Positions 36,995 through 44,972 of a stretch of 64,000 bases of DNA are shown piece by piece. Location of the stretch: NCBI RefSeq assembly GCF_001457455.1, contig NZ_LN831026.1:1364001-1428000 (forward strand), read 5' to 3'. Position 1 is the stretch's first letter. Each line of letters opens with the position of its first letter. Below the pieces are notes generated by a model that was not told where the DNA came from, did not search any database, and saw only the letters and a program-made list of their open reading frames with translations. The stretch is from Corynebacterium diphtheriae. Lineage in GTDB: Bacteria; Actinomycetota; Actinomycetes; Mycobacteriales; Mycobacteriaceae. The position numbers and the translations under genes are program-made.

Positions 36995-37052
36995 TGATCC
37001 ATTTAAACTCGGTACTTTTCGACGCTTTGCTGCTTATAGTACCGCGAATTGA

Positions 37053-38324
37053 CTAGGAATCGAACAACGCGGCACCCCAAATGGAAGCTTCCGTTTTCTT
37101 TTGATCGGTGCCTGGGAAAATCGCGTACACCGCAGAACCGATGTGTTTGATCCACTCATTCAAACGATCGCTAGCGTCTAAGCGCTGTTGAATCGGAATG
37201 AATTGTTTACGTGGATCCTTTTGGAAACAACAAAACACAAGGCCGGCATTCGATAGCTGATCAGTACCAACCATCGGGGTTTCATTGTAAGTATACGCAC
37301 GCCGAAGGAGCCGCTGATTAGGCAAATCTGAAGGTGGCGTAGCTAGTGCCATGTGGGAACGAGCGTCAATCTTCGGAATACCATATTCATCAACTGCCTC
37401 ATAGTCAGCAGAATCGTGCTCCTTTCCACCGCTTAGTGGGGCCCCTTCTACGATATCGCGACCAATTGCAACTTCTCTGGATTGCCGATCCAGACGCTCC
37501 CAAGTGTCCAAATTCATTGAAATACGCCTTACAACCATGCACGTTCCACCGTGCATCCAACGTGGGGAATCATCTTCATTGTCAATCCAAACCTGCTTAT
37601 CAAATTCTTCAGCAGTGTGAGGATTAATGGTGCCATCTTTTTGGCCAAAAAGATTTCGCGGAGTTTCGCCTTTTTGCAAAGTACCCCGAGCGTTTAAAAA
37701 TCCCTGTTGAACCCATTTAACTTCAGCGTAATCAGATCCCGATCGGGTCATATGCCGCATGGCGAAAGCTGCGGTCATAGGGTCATCTGAACAAATCTGT
37801 AGCACAAGATCCGTTTGCCCCCAACGCGGATCAAGTCTATCTTTGGAAAAGACTGGAATATCTTTGAGCCATGCGGGCTTCATTTCCGACTTTCCGAGAA
37901 TATCGAATAGCCGTGCGCCAGCACCAGCAGTAATTGTCAAACGTGAAGGTGACGAAGTCATCTCGGGCTCAAGGCTACCCACTGGGTTTCGCGCCTGAGT
38001 TAACTCCCGAGCATCCTCGGTCCACAGGGTCAACAAACGTCGCACTGCAGCAGAATCCACTCCCGCACGGCAATTAAGTCCCAGCACTATGAGGTGCGAT
38101 TGTGCTGGAGTGGCAATTCCAGATTGATGGATGCCGTCGAATGGCTCTATTTCTTGGGCAACTGTTTGATCTACACCCACAGCATCTGCATCATGCGCAG
38201 GCTCTGTGCACGCACTTAATGCTCCTGCGGCTGCAACTCCAGCTGTACCAGTAAGAAATCCACGGCGACTCATCTTAAGATTTTCGCCTAATGATTTAAC
38301 ACTAAAACGTGGAGTTTCGGCCAT
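37053..38324 (-). CDS. Tat-exported Dyp-type heme peroxidase (EfeB-like)
   Basis: The 423-residue protein has a twin-arginine signal, MSRRGFLTGTAGVAAAGALS, with a Cys immediately after (SAC), so it may be a Tat lipoprotein. The DyP signatures follow: TITAGAGARLFDILG, DLVLQICSDD, the catalytic FGQKDGTINP (Asp of the GXXDG motif, about 230) and RRAYTYNETP. Such enzymes use H2O2 with a bound heme, and EfeB-type members take part in iron uptake. It is the third gene after CopC-like and PCuAC-like genes. Confidence 0.92.
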   Translation of the reverse strand: MAETPRFSVKSLGENLKMSRRGFLTGTAGVAAAGALSACTEPAHDADAVGVDQTVAQEIEPFDGIHQSGIATPAQSHLIVLGLNCRAGVDSAAVRRLLTLWTEDARELTQARNPVGSLEPEMTSSPSRLTITAGAGARLFDILGKSEMKPAWLKDIPVFSKDRLDPRWGQTDLVLQICSDDPMTAAFAMRHMTRSGSDYAEVKWVQQGFLNARGTLQKGETPRNLFGQKDGTINPHTAEEFDKQVWIDNEDDSPRWMHGGTCMVVRRISMNLDTWERLDRQSREVAIGRDIVEGAPLSGGKEHDSADYEAVDEYGIPKIDARSHMALATPPSDLPNQRLLRRAYTYNETPMVGTDQLSNAGLVFCCFQKDPRKQFIPIQQRLDASDRLNEWIKHIGSAVYAIFPGTDQKKTEASIWGAALFDS

Positions 38325-38366
38325 TTTCAGTAACCTTTCCTCAACTAGAGATTCGACGGCTTAATT

Positions 38367-38981
38367 TTATTTATGGCTATGATCGTGCTTCATTGTGTCA
38401 CTGGTTCCGTGATCCATGTGAACCGCACCGTCTGCCCCGTAGTTTTCGTCGCCAGCGCCCAACTTTCGAACTGGAATATCCTTGACGTCAACTGTGGTGC
38501 CATCAGATAGTTCAAGTGTGACGGAAACAGTGTCACCAGCAACAACTGGCTTGTCAACGCCCATGAGCATCATATGATCTTTGCCTGGCTCCAAGGTGTA
38601 GGTTCCGCCAGCAGGAATAACAAATCCACCTTCTTTTTCTCTCATGACTCCGTCAACAACCTCATGAAGTTGATTCATCTTGGCGTTAATGGAAGAACTA
38701 AATCCCACAACCGTGACATCCTTGTCAGAGTGGTTCATAATTTCACCAAAAATACCAGTCATGGATTTTCCGTCTTCCATGGAGCGAACATATGGGTTCA
38801 TCATCATGACAGAATCGGCACCCATGCTCATAGAGTTGGTTTCGGAAGCAGCCGCAGCAGCAGATGATGCGGTATCAACCTTCTTCTCAGAATCAGATTC
38901 AGAGTTAGAACAAGCTGTCAAAGCGATTGAAGCCATGGCTAAAACAGCAATAGCGCCCTTAATGCGACGAGATGTAGACAT
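38367..38981 (-). CDS. Copper chaperone PCuAC family lipoprotein
   Basis: The 204-residue protein has a lipoprotein signal with lipobox LTAC and a PCuAC domain. The domain carries NPYVRSMEDGKSMTGIFGEI, MNQLHEVV and GKDHMMLMG, giving the His/Met copper ligands (H, M, H, M). A C-terminal His/Met tail (MDHGTSDTMKHDHSHK) adds further ligands. It likely binds Cu(I) outside the membrane, for delivery to cytochrome oxidase or for protection. It lies 6 bases from the CopC-like gene and 42 from the peroxidase gene. Confidence 0.92.
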   Translation of the reverse strand: MSTSRRIKGAIAVLAMASIALTACSNSESDSEKKVDTASSAAAAASETNSMSMGADSVMMMNPYVRSMEDGKSMTGIFGEIMNHSDKDVTVVGFSSSINAKMNQLHEVVDGVMREKEGGFVIPAGGTYTLEPGKDHMMLMGVDKPVVAGDTVSVTLELSDGTTVDVKDIPVRKLGAGDENYGADGAVHMDHGTSDTMKHDHSHK

Positions 38982-38987
38982 AATAAA

Positions 38988-39557
38988 TTATTTTCCTTTC
39001 CGGGAGTTACGTCGTGCAACTAAAAAAATAGAAACAATAGCTAGTGCAATTAATGTGATTCCGCCTGCGGCGAAAGTTACCGTCGAACTAAGCCCTTCAG
39101 AGGTTGTGGGTTTCAATTCACTTTCTGCCGAAACTTCACTAGAACCATTCTCTTGCGAAGGATCAACATAAGTGAACGTAGTTCGCCCTTTGGTGGAGTG
39201 CCCATCCGATGAAGTGATCTGAAAGCCAATTAGATACTCACCTGCTTGCTTTTCGATGTTCGAAGGCAATGTGAAGCTCACAACCTGCCCGTTTAGATGA
39301 GGCTCACCTCGATACAAAACTGTCGAATCAGATTTCCGACTCAATGCAACAGTATTGAAGTCCTTTTTAGGAATACCCGAAAAGGTTAGTTCGACGGTTG
39401 TCGGGAATTCCGTTACTTTTGCACCATCTTGCGGGTTGGAAGATATAACAACGTCGTGAGCAACGACGGGTTGCTGGAGCAAAAAAAGACCTGTTAACGC
39501 ACCTATGGAAGCGAATTTAACGCCCTGCCACGTGCTACGTACACATTGACCCTTCAC
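38988..39557 (-). CDS. CopC/YobA-type copper-binding membrane protein
   Basis: The protein of about 189 residues has a signal peptide (GVKFASIGALTGLFLLQQPV, cleavage before AHDVV) that places His at the mature N-terminus, as in CopC copper sites. The beta-barrel pattern is seen in HDVVISSNPQDGAKVTEFP and the later GYLIGFQITSSDGHSTKG-like stretch (second His). A C-terminal membrane anchor ends in RRNSRKGK. GTG 39557 is proposed; an ATG 75 bases upstream is in frame but leaves an atypical leader. It is the first gene of the copper/DyP operon. Confidence 0.85.
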   Translation of the reverse strand: MKGQCVRSTWQGVKFASIGALTGLFLLQQPVVAHDVVISSNPQDGAKVTEFPTTVELTFSGIPKKDFNTVALSRKSDSTVLYRGEPHLNGQVVSFTLPSNIEKQAGEYLIGFQITSSDGHSTKGRTTFTYVDPSQENGSSEVSAESELKPTTSEGLSSTVTFAAGGITLIALAIVSIFLVARRNSRKGK

Positions 39558-39806
39558 AAATTCACCACTCACATCAGAGGAAATCGACACAACTATCGCA
39601 GGCACAAAATCGTTAAAATTCAAAGCCTGCAATACAAGTCGTTCAGAGAATTGAAAAAGTTCCGAACCAAGTCGTATTTTTCAAAACATCGAAACGGTTG
39701 GACAACATTCAAAAATCTAAGAAGACCTATTGCGCCAAGAATAGCAATATATCTCCCCCAACTTAGATAACAGCAAAGCAACTCGACTCATATCAAATTA
39801 AAAAAA

Positions 39807-39830
39807 TTCCCACACCAATTAGTGTGGGAA
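39807..39830 (-). terminator. tRNA-Val(CAC) terminator
   Basis: TTCCCACAC / GTGTGGGAA stem with a 6-base loop, followed on the minus strand by a run of T. It ends the minus-strand tRNA-Val transcript 11 bases past the tRNA. Confidence 0.88.
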
Positions 39831-39840
39831 TCGAATTATG

Positions 39841-39912
39841 TGGTCCTAGCTGGGATCGAACCAGCGACCTTTCCGGTGTGAACGGAACGCTCTTCCACTG
39901 AGCCATAGGACC
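39841..39912 (-). tRNA. tRNA-Val (anticodon CAC)
   Basis: A 72-base cloverleaf on the minus strand: acceptor GGTCCTA / TAGGACC plus discriminator A, anticodon stem TTCCG/CGGAA with loop TTCACAC giving anticodon CAC (codon GUG). The T-arm is GGTTCGATCCC. CCA is not encoded. Upstream, TTGGGT and TACATT with a 17-base spacer form a plausible promoter. Confidence 0.95.
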
Positions 39913-40145
39913 AGCTTCAACTCATTGTCGAACGAAGATCAATGTAGCACGATTCTAATCAAAACCCAATCTCTTCTCTATATCTCTATATAGAGTACAG
40001 TTCAGCACACTCCTCCTTCATTCAGATCGATACAATAACTCGCCACCAAACTTTTACAGATATGAATAGTCGACATGTCCGTGTAATCAATTCTGCTTAG
40101 CCATACCCGCAGTTTTACTTTCATTTTCCCCTACTGACTGCGGAT

Positions 40146-40175
40146 TTGCACTAACACGTACCATCGGGCTAAAGT
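40146..40175 (+). promoter_or_regulatory. Promoter of the plus-strand tRNA cluster
   Basis: TTGCAC (40146-40151) and TAAAGT (40170-40175) with an 18-base spacer lie 24 bases before the first tRNA-Gly. This spacing suits a short leader to a stable-RNA transcript. Confidence 0.55.
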
Positions 40176-40199
40176 TTCTTCTCGCAGCACAGTTTGCAT

Positions 40200-40272
40200 G
40201 CGGATGTAGCGCAGTTGGTAGCGCATCACCTTGCCAAGGTGAGGGTCGCGAGTTCGAGTCTCGTCATCCGCT
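40200..40272 (+). tRNA. tRNA-Gly (anticodon GCC), copy 1
   Basis: A 73-base cloverleaf: acceptor GCGGATG / CATCCGC with discriminator T; anticodon stem TCACC/GGTGA with loop TTGCCAA, anticodon GCC (codons GGC/GGU). T-arm GAGTTCGAGTCTC. First tRNA of the plus-strand cluster. Its sequence is identical to the two later copies. Confidence 0.95.
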
Positions 40273-40289
40273 CAACGCTTAGAGCGTCT

Positions 40290-40361
40290 GCGCGTTTAGC
40301 TCAGCGGGAGAGCGCTTCCCTGACACGGAAGAGGTCACTGGTTCAATCCCAGTATCGCGCA
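40290..40361 (+). tRNA. tRNA-Val (anticodon GAC), copy 1
   Basis: A 72-base cloverleaf: acceptor GCGCGTT pairing with ATCGCGC (one mismatch), anticodon stem CTTCC/GGAAG with loop CTGACAC, anticodon GAC (codons GUC/GUU). T-arm CTGGTTCAATCCCAG. Begins the first copy of a repeated Val-Gly unit. Confidence 0.94.
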
Positions 40362-40394
40362 CAAGCCTTGTTTTCAGGCTTTAAACGAAAACAT

Positions 40395-40467
40395 GCGGAT
40401 GTAGCGCAGTTGGTAGCGCATCACCTTGCCAAGGTGAGGGTCGCGAGTTCGAGTCTCGTCATCCGCT
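40395..40467 (+). tRNA. tRNA-Gly (anticodon GCC), copy 2
   Basis: Identical to copy 1: acceptor GCGGATG / CATCCGC, anticodon GCC in loop TTGCCAA. It closes the first Val-Gly unit. Confidence 0.95.
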
Positions 40468-40505
40468 CTGGTATTTTTAAGTACCTTCCGAGGCGGCAAC
40501 GCCAC

Positions 40506-40576
40506 GGTGGAATGGCCGAGTGGTGAGGCAACGGTCTGCAAAACCGTGCACACGGGTTCGATTCCCGTTTCCACCT
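40506..40576 (+). tRNA. tRNA-Cys (anticodon GCA)
   Basis: A 71-base cloverleaf: acceptor GGTGGAA / TTCCACC with discriminator T; anticodon stem ACGGT/ACCGT with loop CTGCAAA, anticodon GCA. T-arm CGGGTTCGATTCCCG. It lies between the two Val-Gly units and is the only copy here. Confidence 0.95.
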
Positions 40577-40583
40577 CATACCC

Positions 40584-40655
40584 GCGCGTTTAGCTCAGCG
40601 GGAGAGCGCTTCCCTGACACGGAAGAGGTCACTGGTTCAATCCCAGTATCGCGCA
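40584..40655 (+). tRNA. tRNA-Val (anticodon GAC), copy 2
   Basis: Identical to the copy at 40290-40361, with anticodon GAC in loop CTGACAC. It begins only 7 bases after tRNA-Cys. Confidence 0.94.
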
Positions 40656-40688
40656 CAAGCCTTGTTTTCAGGCTTTAAACGAAAACAT

Positions 40689-40761
40689 GCGGATGTAGCG
40701 CAGTTGGTAGCGCATCACCTTGCCAAGGTGAGGGTCGCGAGTTCGAGTCTCGTCATCCGCT
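40689..40761 (+). tRNA. tRNA-Gly (anticodon GCC), copy 3
   Basis: Identical to the other two tRNA-Gly copies, with anticodon GCC. Last tRNA of the cluster, directly followed by a terminator. Confidence 0.95.
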
Positions 40762-40766
40762 CAATT

Positions 40767-40791
40767 AAACCGGCTTAACGCCGGTTTTTTT
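40767..40791 (+). terminator. tRNA cluster terminator
   Basis: AAACCGGC / GCCGGTTT stem, 5-base loop, then a T-run continuing from the stem. It lies 6 bases past the last tRNA-Gly. Confidence 0.9.
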
Positions 40792-40815
40792 ATTTTCCTA
40801 GTAGTGTTAACTGAC

Positions 40816-41613
40816 ATGCAGCGTGACTCCGCATCTTCCAGCACAGTAACTACCGACCAAATTGTTTACGGGGCTCTTCCTCTCACCACGATCAACGAAC
40901 CAGAATGCCGCGCTATTGCGATTACATCAATCAATGGCTCCGCCACTTTATCGGGAGTCTCCGGTCCAATGGGTGACCAAACAGATGCAGACTTACTAAT
41001 ACAACTACGAGGATGGGCAGATGCGATCGTCGTGGGCGCCGAAACTGCTCGAAAGGAAAACTACGGTCCTGTAGTGCTGCCACATGGGATCAAGAATCAA
41101 AGGCAAAAGCTAGGCCGCTGCGGTTTACCTAAACTTACACTTTTGAGTAAATCTTTATATTTCGATTTCTCCTCCGAACTATTCTCCCCTGACCTACCAT
41201 CAGAATTATCCCCACTCGTTATAACTCAACAACCTGCCAACACTTCCGAACAATGGGACCAGCGCTTACAGAAGCTTATTGACGTAGGCGTGGAGGTCAT
41301 CGTGGCACCTACTAGCACAAACCCACTAAAGATTGCTTTCGATGCTTTGCATGCACGGAGATTGAAAAAAATATCTATTGAAGGTGGCCCCTCAGTTTAC
41401 CGCCAGGCGTTGTCTTTAGGAATCGTCGATCGTCTTCATTTAACGATTGCCCCCAATATCATTTGCCCAGTAGAAAGCCCTCTTTTCGGAAAAATATCTG
41501 ACGACTCTTTTACCACTCGCCTTGTGCTAGAAATGCTATCTTCCTCCCCTAATGGATTAATATTTTTACGCTATAAAGTAATTCGCGACACATTAGGGAA
41601 TCCCACGCAATAA
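40816..41613 (+). CDS. RibD C-terminal-type pyrimidine/dihydrofolate reductase-like protein
   Basis: The protein of about 265 residues has the RibD_C reductase fold: AIAITSINGSATLSG (start of the NADPH-binding core), ADLLIQLRGWADAIVVGAET and ARKENYGP, then SIEGGPSVYRQALSLGIVDR with the glycine-rich cofactor loop. The deaminase domain of full RibD is absent. It may reduce a riboflavin intermediate, or dihydrofolate as reported for mycobacterial Rv2671, which lies before msrB and hemQ in the same order. ATG 40816 is used; GTG 40804 is also in frame. No ribosome site is evident. Confidence 0.85.
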   Translation: MQRDSASSSTVTTDQIVYGALPLTTINEPECRAIAITSINGSATLSGVSGPMGDQTDADLLIQLRGWADAIVVGAETARKENYGPVVLPHGIKNQRQKLGRCGLPKLTLLSKSLYFDFSSELFSPDLPSELSPLVITQQPANTSEQWDQRLQKLIDVGVEVIVAPTSTNPLKIAFDALHARRLKKISIEGGPSVYRQALSLGIVDRLHLTIAPNIICPVESPLFGKISDDSFTTRLVLEMLSSSPNGLIFLRYKVIRDTLGNPTQ

Positions 41614-41670
41614 ATAATTCAGCTCATGAGTTGTAGCCAATACACAATTCCGACAAACTAAGGACAAGCG

Positions 41671-42081
41671 ATGACAAATTTTAAATTGATCACCGACACC
41701 GAATGGCGCCAGCGACTCAGCAGCGAAGAGTACCGTGTTTTGCGCGAAGCAGGTACCGAAGCACCTCACACTGGGGAATACACCAACACCACTACAGAGG
41801 GCATCTATTCGTGCCGTGCTTGTGGCACCGAGCTTTTTCGATCAACAGAAAAGTTCAATTCCCATTGCGGATGGCCTTCTTTCTTCTCGCCATTAGCTGG
41901 CGATAAGGTCATAGAACGCACAGACACTTCTCATGGTATGGTTCGCACTGAAGTAATCTGCGCAAACTGCGAATCTCATTTAGGACATGTCTTTGCAGGT
42001 GAAGGTTACGATACCCCCACAGATCTGCGCTATTGCATTAACTCTGTGTGCTTAACTTTGATTCCTGCAGAAGAAAGCTAA
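41671..42081 (+). CDS. msrB: Peptide-methionine (R)-S-oxide reductase MsrB
   Basis: The 136-residue protein is complete. Zinc-binding Cys pairs SCRACG and CANCES, the block FNSHCGWPSFFSPL and the catalytic Cys in LRYCINSVCL are present, as is HLGHVF. It reduces methionine-R-sulfoxide in proteins, using thioredoxin. ATG 41671 follows AAGGACAAGCG. It converges with hemQ across a hairpin. Confidence 0.96.
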   Translation: MTNFKLITDTEWRQRLSSEEYRVLREAGTEAPHTGEYTNTTTEGIYSCRACGTELFRSTEKFNSHCGWPSFFSPLAGDKVIERTDTSHGMVRTEVICANCESHLGHVFAGEGYDTPTDLRYCINSVCLTLIPAEES

Positions 42082-42105
42082 GGCACTTATCTTTAAACAT
42101 TTAAA

Positions 42106-42145
42106 AGCGTGGGGTCAGCAACTCAAATGCTGCTGGCCCCACGCT
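42106..42145. terminator. Bidirectional terminator between msrB and hemQ
   Basis: Fifteen-base stem AGCGTGGGGTCAGCA / TGCTGGCCCCACGCT with one mismatch and a 10-base loop, between two convergent stop codons. Confidence 0.8.
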
Positions 42146-42159
42146 ATTACCATCTTGTA

Positions 42160-42864
42160 CTACGGCAAAACGTTGACAAGTTCTGATACCTCAGACACTC
42201 TACGACCCGTAAAAAATGGGGTTTCTTCACGAACATAAAGACGAGCCTCCGTATAACGCATCTTATGCATGAGATCTACAATCCGATCGAGCCGTGGCGC
42301 TTCGAATGCAAGCATCCATTCATAGTCACCAAGCGCAAATGCTGGAACGGTGTTCGCACGAACATCTGGGAAATCCCGTGCAGCTTGCCCATGCTCAGCT
42401 AGAATTTTGCGACGTTTTTGCGGATCCATGATGTACCAATCATAAGAACGTACGAATGGATAGACCGTAATCCAATCCCCTGGTTTCTCCCTCATGATAA
42501 AGGATGGAAGGTGTGAGCGATTAAACTCTGCTGGCCGATGAAGTGAGTTGCCCAACCAAGCAACTTCGGAAACTTGCCCCAGCACTGTTTCTCTCCGGAA
42601 CCTAGCAAAAGCGGCTTGAATTTCTTCAAATTCCTCAGCAATCCACCAAATCATGAAGTCCGCTTCAGCACGACAACCCGCTAGGTCATAAATTCCTCGA
42701 ACTTCGACTTTCCCAGCAGTCTCTAGGCCGTCAAAAAAACTTTGGGCTTGAGCAATGATTTCTGTACGATCACTCCCCAATGCGCCAGGAATCGCACGGA
42801 AAACAGCAAACTGCGAATAACGCTGCATGCTATTTAATTCTTCGAAATTGAGCTTCTCAGCCAT
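42160..42864 (-). CDS. hemQ: Coproheme decarboxylase (HemQ/ChdC)
   Basis: The 234-residue protein belongs to the chlorite dismutase superfamily. Residues known from the C. diphtheriae enzyme are at the expected places: distal His118 (NRSHLP), catalytic Tyr135 (WITVYPFVRS), and proximal heme ligand His158 (LAEHGQ). It removes two propionate carboxyls from coproheme to give heme b using H2O2, the last step of the coproporphyrin pathway. ATG 42864 has no strong ribosome site. The rest of the heme pathway is not in the window. Confidence 0.96.
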   Translation of the reverse strand: MAEKLNFEELNSMQRYSQFAVFRAIPGALGSDRTEIIAQAQSFFDGLETAGKVEVRGIYDLAGCRAEADFMIWWIAEEFEEIQAAFARFRRETVLGQVSEVAWLGNSLHRPAEFNRSHLPSFIMREKPGDWITVYPFVRSYDWYIMDPQKRRKILAEHGQAARDFPDVRANTVPAFALGDYEWMLAFEAPRLDRIVDLMHKMRYTEARLYVREETPFFTGRRVSEVSELVNVLP

Positions 42865-43070
42865 GTATCATCTGCCTGTCTTAACCTAGAACTCCGGTGC
42901 TCAACCGCTACACCGACTTTGGATCGAATTCGCCTTTTGACCAATTCACTTATCCATCCTAAGTTTGATCCACAACTTGGTCAAAGTTTATTCCCCTGAA
43001 GTAACAACGTTCCGCTAAAAATCGGCGCGCCTCCGACCAAACCCAAGCTGTCCTTATTAGGTTGTGCGAT

Positions 43071-43670
43071 GTGACTGAAAACCAAGCAATGCCCATTATT
43101 GCCTCAGAAAGCTCTCACGAATCCATCCCTCAAGATTTTATGGACGCCGTGGAATCGATGCATAAGGCTCAGCTCCGACCAGAGATCTCCTTAGGCACGA
43201 TTCGCCCACCGCAACGACTAGCACCTTTTAGCCACGCAGTGGGACTGGAGGTCAGCGGGACTTTGTCTGATGATTCGCAAGGCGACGCCTTCGGTCGGCT
43301 TATCCTCCTGCATGACCCAACATCAGACGAATCGTGGGACGGATCGATGCGATTAGTTGCTTACATTCAAGCCGATATGGATGCATCTGTAGCAAACGAT
43401 CCCCTTCTGCCCGATGTTGCCTGGCAATGGCTTACAGAAGCTCTAGATAAAACCCATGCTGATCACACAAATCTCGGCGGAACTGTAACTGCTACAGCAT
43501 CAGTTCGCTTTGGCGAAATTGGTGGACCTCCTCGGGCATACCAAGTTGAAATGCGCGCATCTTGGACGGCAACAGCAATTGATCTTGCACCTCATGTATC
43601 AGCTTTTGCTCAAGTGTTAGCAAATGTAGCCGGACTGTCTCCCGAAGGTACGACAAGTATCTCCCGATAA
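43071..43670 (+). CDS. DUF3000 family protein
   Basis: The protein of about 199 residues begins at GTG 43071 (MTENQAMPII-type start); an in-frame TTG at 43062 is less likely. It contains LRPEISLGTIRPPQRLAPFS and a repeated beta-strand plan (GRLILLHDP, SVRFGEIGGPP, VEMRASWTA) typical of the actinobacterial DUF3000 family. Function unknown. It lies 18 bases upstream of the RNase D gene, the order also found for Rv2680-Rv2681, so the two are probably co-expressed. TATTAG at about 43055 could be a -10 element. Confidence 0.85.
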   Translation: MTENQAMPIIASESSHESIPQDFMDAVESMHKAQLRPEISLGTIRPPQRLAPFSHAVGLEVSGTLSDDSQGDAFGRLILLHDPTSDESWDGSMRLVAYIQADMDASVANDPLLPDVAWQWLTEALDKTHADHTNLGGTVTATASVRFGEIGGPPRAYQVEMRASWTATAIDLAPHVSAFAQVLANVAGLSPEGTTSISR

Positions 43671-43688
43671 CCTAAACTTTTTACTGCT

Positions 43689-44912
43689 ATGGCACTTTTA
43701 GTCACTCAACCGAGTGAGGGATTACCCCCGCTCGCTGCAACTTCTCGGTCGATTTACGAGGCAGCTTATCAACTATCTCAGGGCACTGGCCCTTTCGCAA
43801 TTGATACTGAACGCGCTGGAGCTTATCGTTATGATGACCGCGCTTATCTCTTACAGATTCGTCGCGAAGGAAGCGGCACAGTACTTATCGACCCAGAAGC
43901 TAATCGACGATTAGTCACATCTGTACTAGGCAAGGTAATAAACAATCAACCGTGGATTATCCATGCCGCGGCAACAGACCTCCCCTGTCTTTCCGAGTTA
44001 GGTTTCTACCCCAGTACAATTTTCGATACTGAATTAGCAGGAAGACTCGCTGGATTGCCGCGAGTTAATTTAGCGTCCATGCTCGAAGAGCGCTTGGAAG
44101 TTACCCTCAAAAAGGCACACGGTGCCGAAGACTGGTCACGTCGCCCGCTTCCCCACAGTTGGCTCGTTTATGCAGCCTTAGACGTCGAGAAGCTCATTCC
44201 ACTTGCAGAATCCATGAAACTCCTCCTAGAGGCTCATGGAAAATTAGAATGGCACAGACAAGAATGTGCGCATCTCATAAATACAAGCAGTCATGGCTTA
44301 GACACACAGCGTAGCTGGCAAGATATGAAGGGGGTAAGCCGTCTTACCCGACCTCGGCAGCTAGTCGTTGCCGAAGCCCTCTGGGAGTTACGCGACGATG
44401 AAGCTCGTATGAAAAATACATCCGTATCTCGCTTGTTGCCGGACAAAGTACTGATTTCCGTTGCACAGCGTCCACCTCGCAATTCACAAGCTGCTCTACG
44501 TGCCTCAGAGATTCCTAAACAGTACCGTAAGCGGATCGCTCGTTGGATGCCGACGATCAACGATGTTTTGGAATCCGATCCACGCACTTGGCCACACACA
44601 CCACAATTCGATGAGAACCAGTTGCCATCAAAGTACGTTTGGGAAAAGATCCATCCCGAATCTTTAGATGACTTTGAAGAGGTAAAAAATTCCATCGTTG
44701 AAAAGGCGCTACTTCTAAATCTTCCAGCAGAAAATCTCATGCAGCCCCACTCGGTTAAAGAATTATGCTGGCAACTTCGAGATGTACCACGACCGATCGC
44801 ACAAGACGATGTAATTGAATGCCTCATGAGATTGGAGGCACGACCTTGGCAAATCGACAACAGTGCGTCAGTAATTACAGATACACTCAACAAAATTGAG
44901 CACGCCTCATAG
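43689..44912 (+). CDS. rnd: Ribonuclease D
   Basis: The 407-residue protein has an N-terminal DEDDy 3'-5' exonuclease domain: FAIDTERAGAYRYDDRAYL (Asp and Glu of Exo I), WIIHAAATDLPCLSELG (Exo II Asp) and YAALDVEKLIPLAE (Exo III Tyr/Asp). The HRDC domain follows (about 215-290: RQLVVAEALWELRDDEA, LLPDKVLISVAQRPP), with a second helical region after that. It trims tRNA and other stable RNA 3' ends. ATG 43689 follows the DUF3000 gene closely. It converges with dxs across a hairpin. Confidence 0.94.
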   Translation: MALLVTQPSEGLPPLAATSRSIYEAAYQLSQGTGPFAIDTERAGAYRYDDRAYLLQIRREGSGTVLIDPEANRRLVTSVLGKVINNQPWIIHAAATDLPCLSELGFYPSTIFDTELAGRLAGLPRVNLASMLEERLEVTLKKAHGAEDWSRRPLPHSWLVYAALDVEKLIPLAESMKLLLEAHGKLEWHRQECAHLINTSSHGLDTQRSWQDMKGVSRLTRPRQLVVAEALWELRDDEARMKNTSVSRLLPDKVLISVAQRPPRNSQAALRASEIPKQYRKRIARWMPTINDVLESDPRTWPHTPQFDENQLPSKYVWEKIHPESLDDFEEVKNSIVEKALLLNLPAENLMQPHSVKELCWQLRDVPRPIAQDDVIECLMRLEARPWQIDNSASVITDTLNKIEHAS

Positions 44913-44920
44913 AGAAATAC

Positions 44921-44960
44921 AGGGACGAGCCTAGATTCCAAAAAATCAAGGCCCGTCCCT
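44921..44960. terminator. Bidirectional terminator between rnd and dxs
   Basis: Seventeen-base imperfect stem (AGGGACGAGCCTAGATT with AATCAAGGCCCGTCCCT) and a 6-base loop lie between convergent stops at 44912 and 44973. Confidence 0.78.
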
Positions 44961-44972
44961 CACTTACAGAAG

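Larger units (their letters stand above)
40290..40761 (+). repeat. Direct duplication of a tRNA-Val/tRNA-Gly unit flanking tRNA-Cys
   Basis: The 178-base segment 40290-40467 recurs at 40584-40761. Both tRNAs and the 33-base spacer (starting CAAGCCTTGTTTTCAGGC) are identical by eye. tRNA-Cys with its short flanks lies between the two copies. Confidence 0.9.

Noticed and set aside
36865..37052. T-box or other aminoacyl-tRNA-sensing leader before thrS
   Set aside because: The only strong hairpin is the terminator of the upstream peroxidase gene; no T-box sequence is seen.
40194..40574. Open frames on both strands across the tRNA cluster
   Set aside because: They are read-through of tRNA genes and their repeated unit; the cloverleaf evidence is decisive.
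42870..42895. Possible DtxR half-site upstream of hemQ
   Set aside because: CTTAACCTAG matches only part of one half and the total match is about 11 of 19, near chance level.
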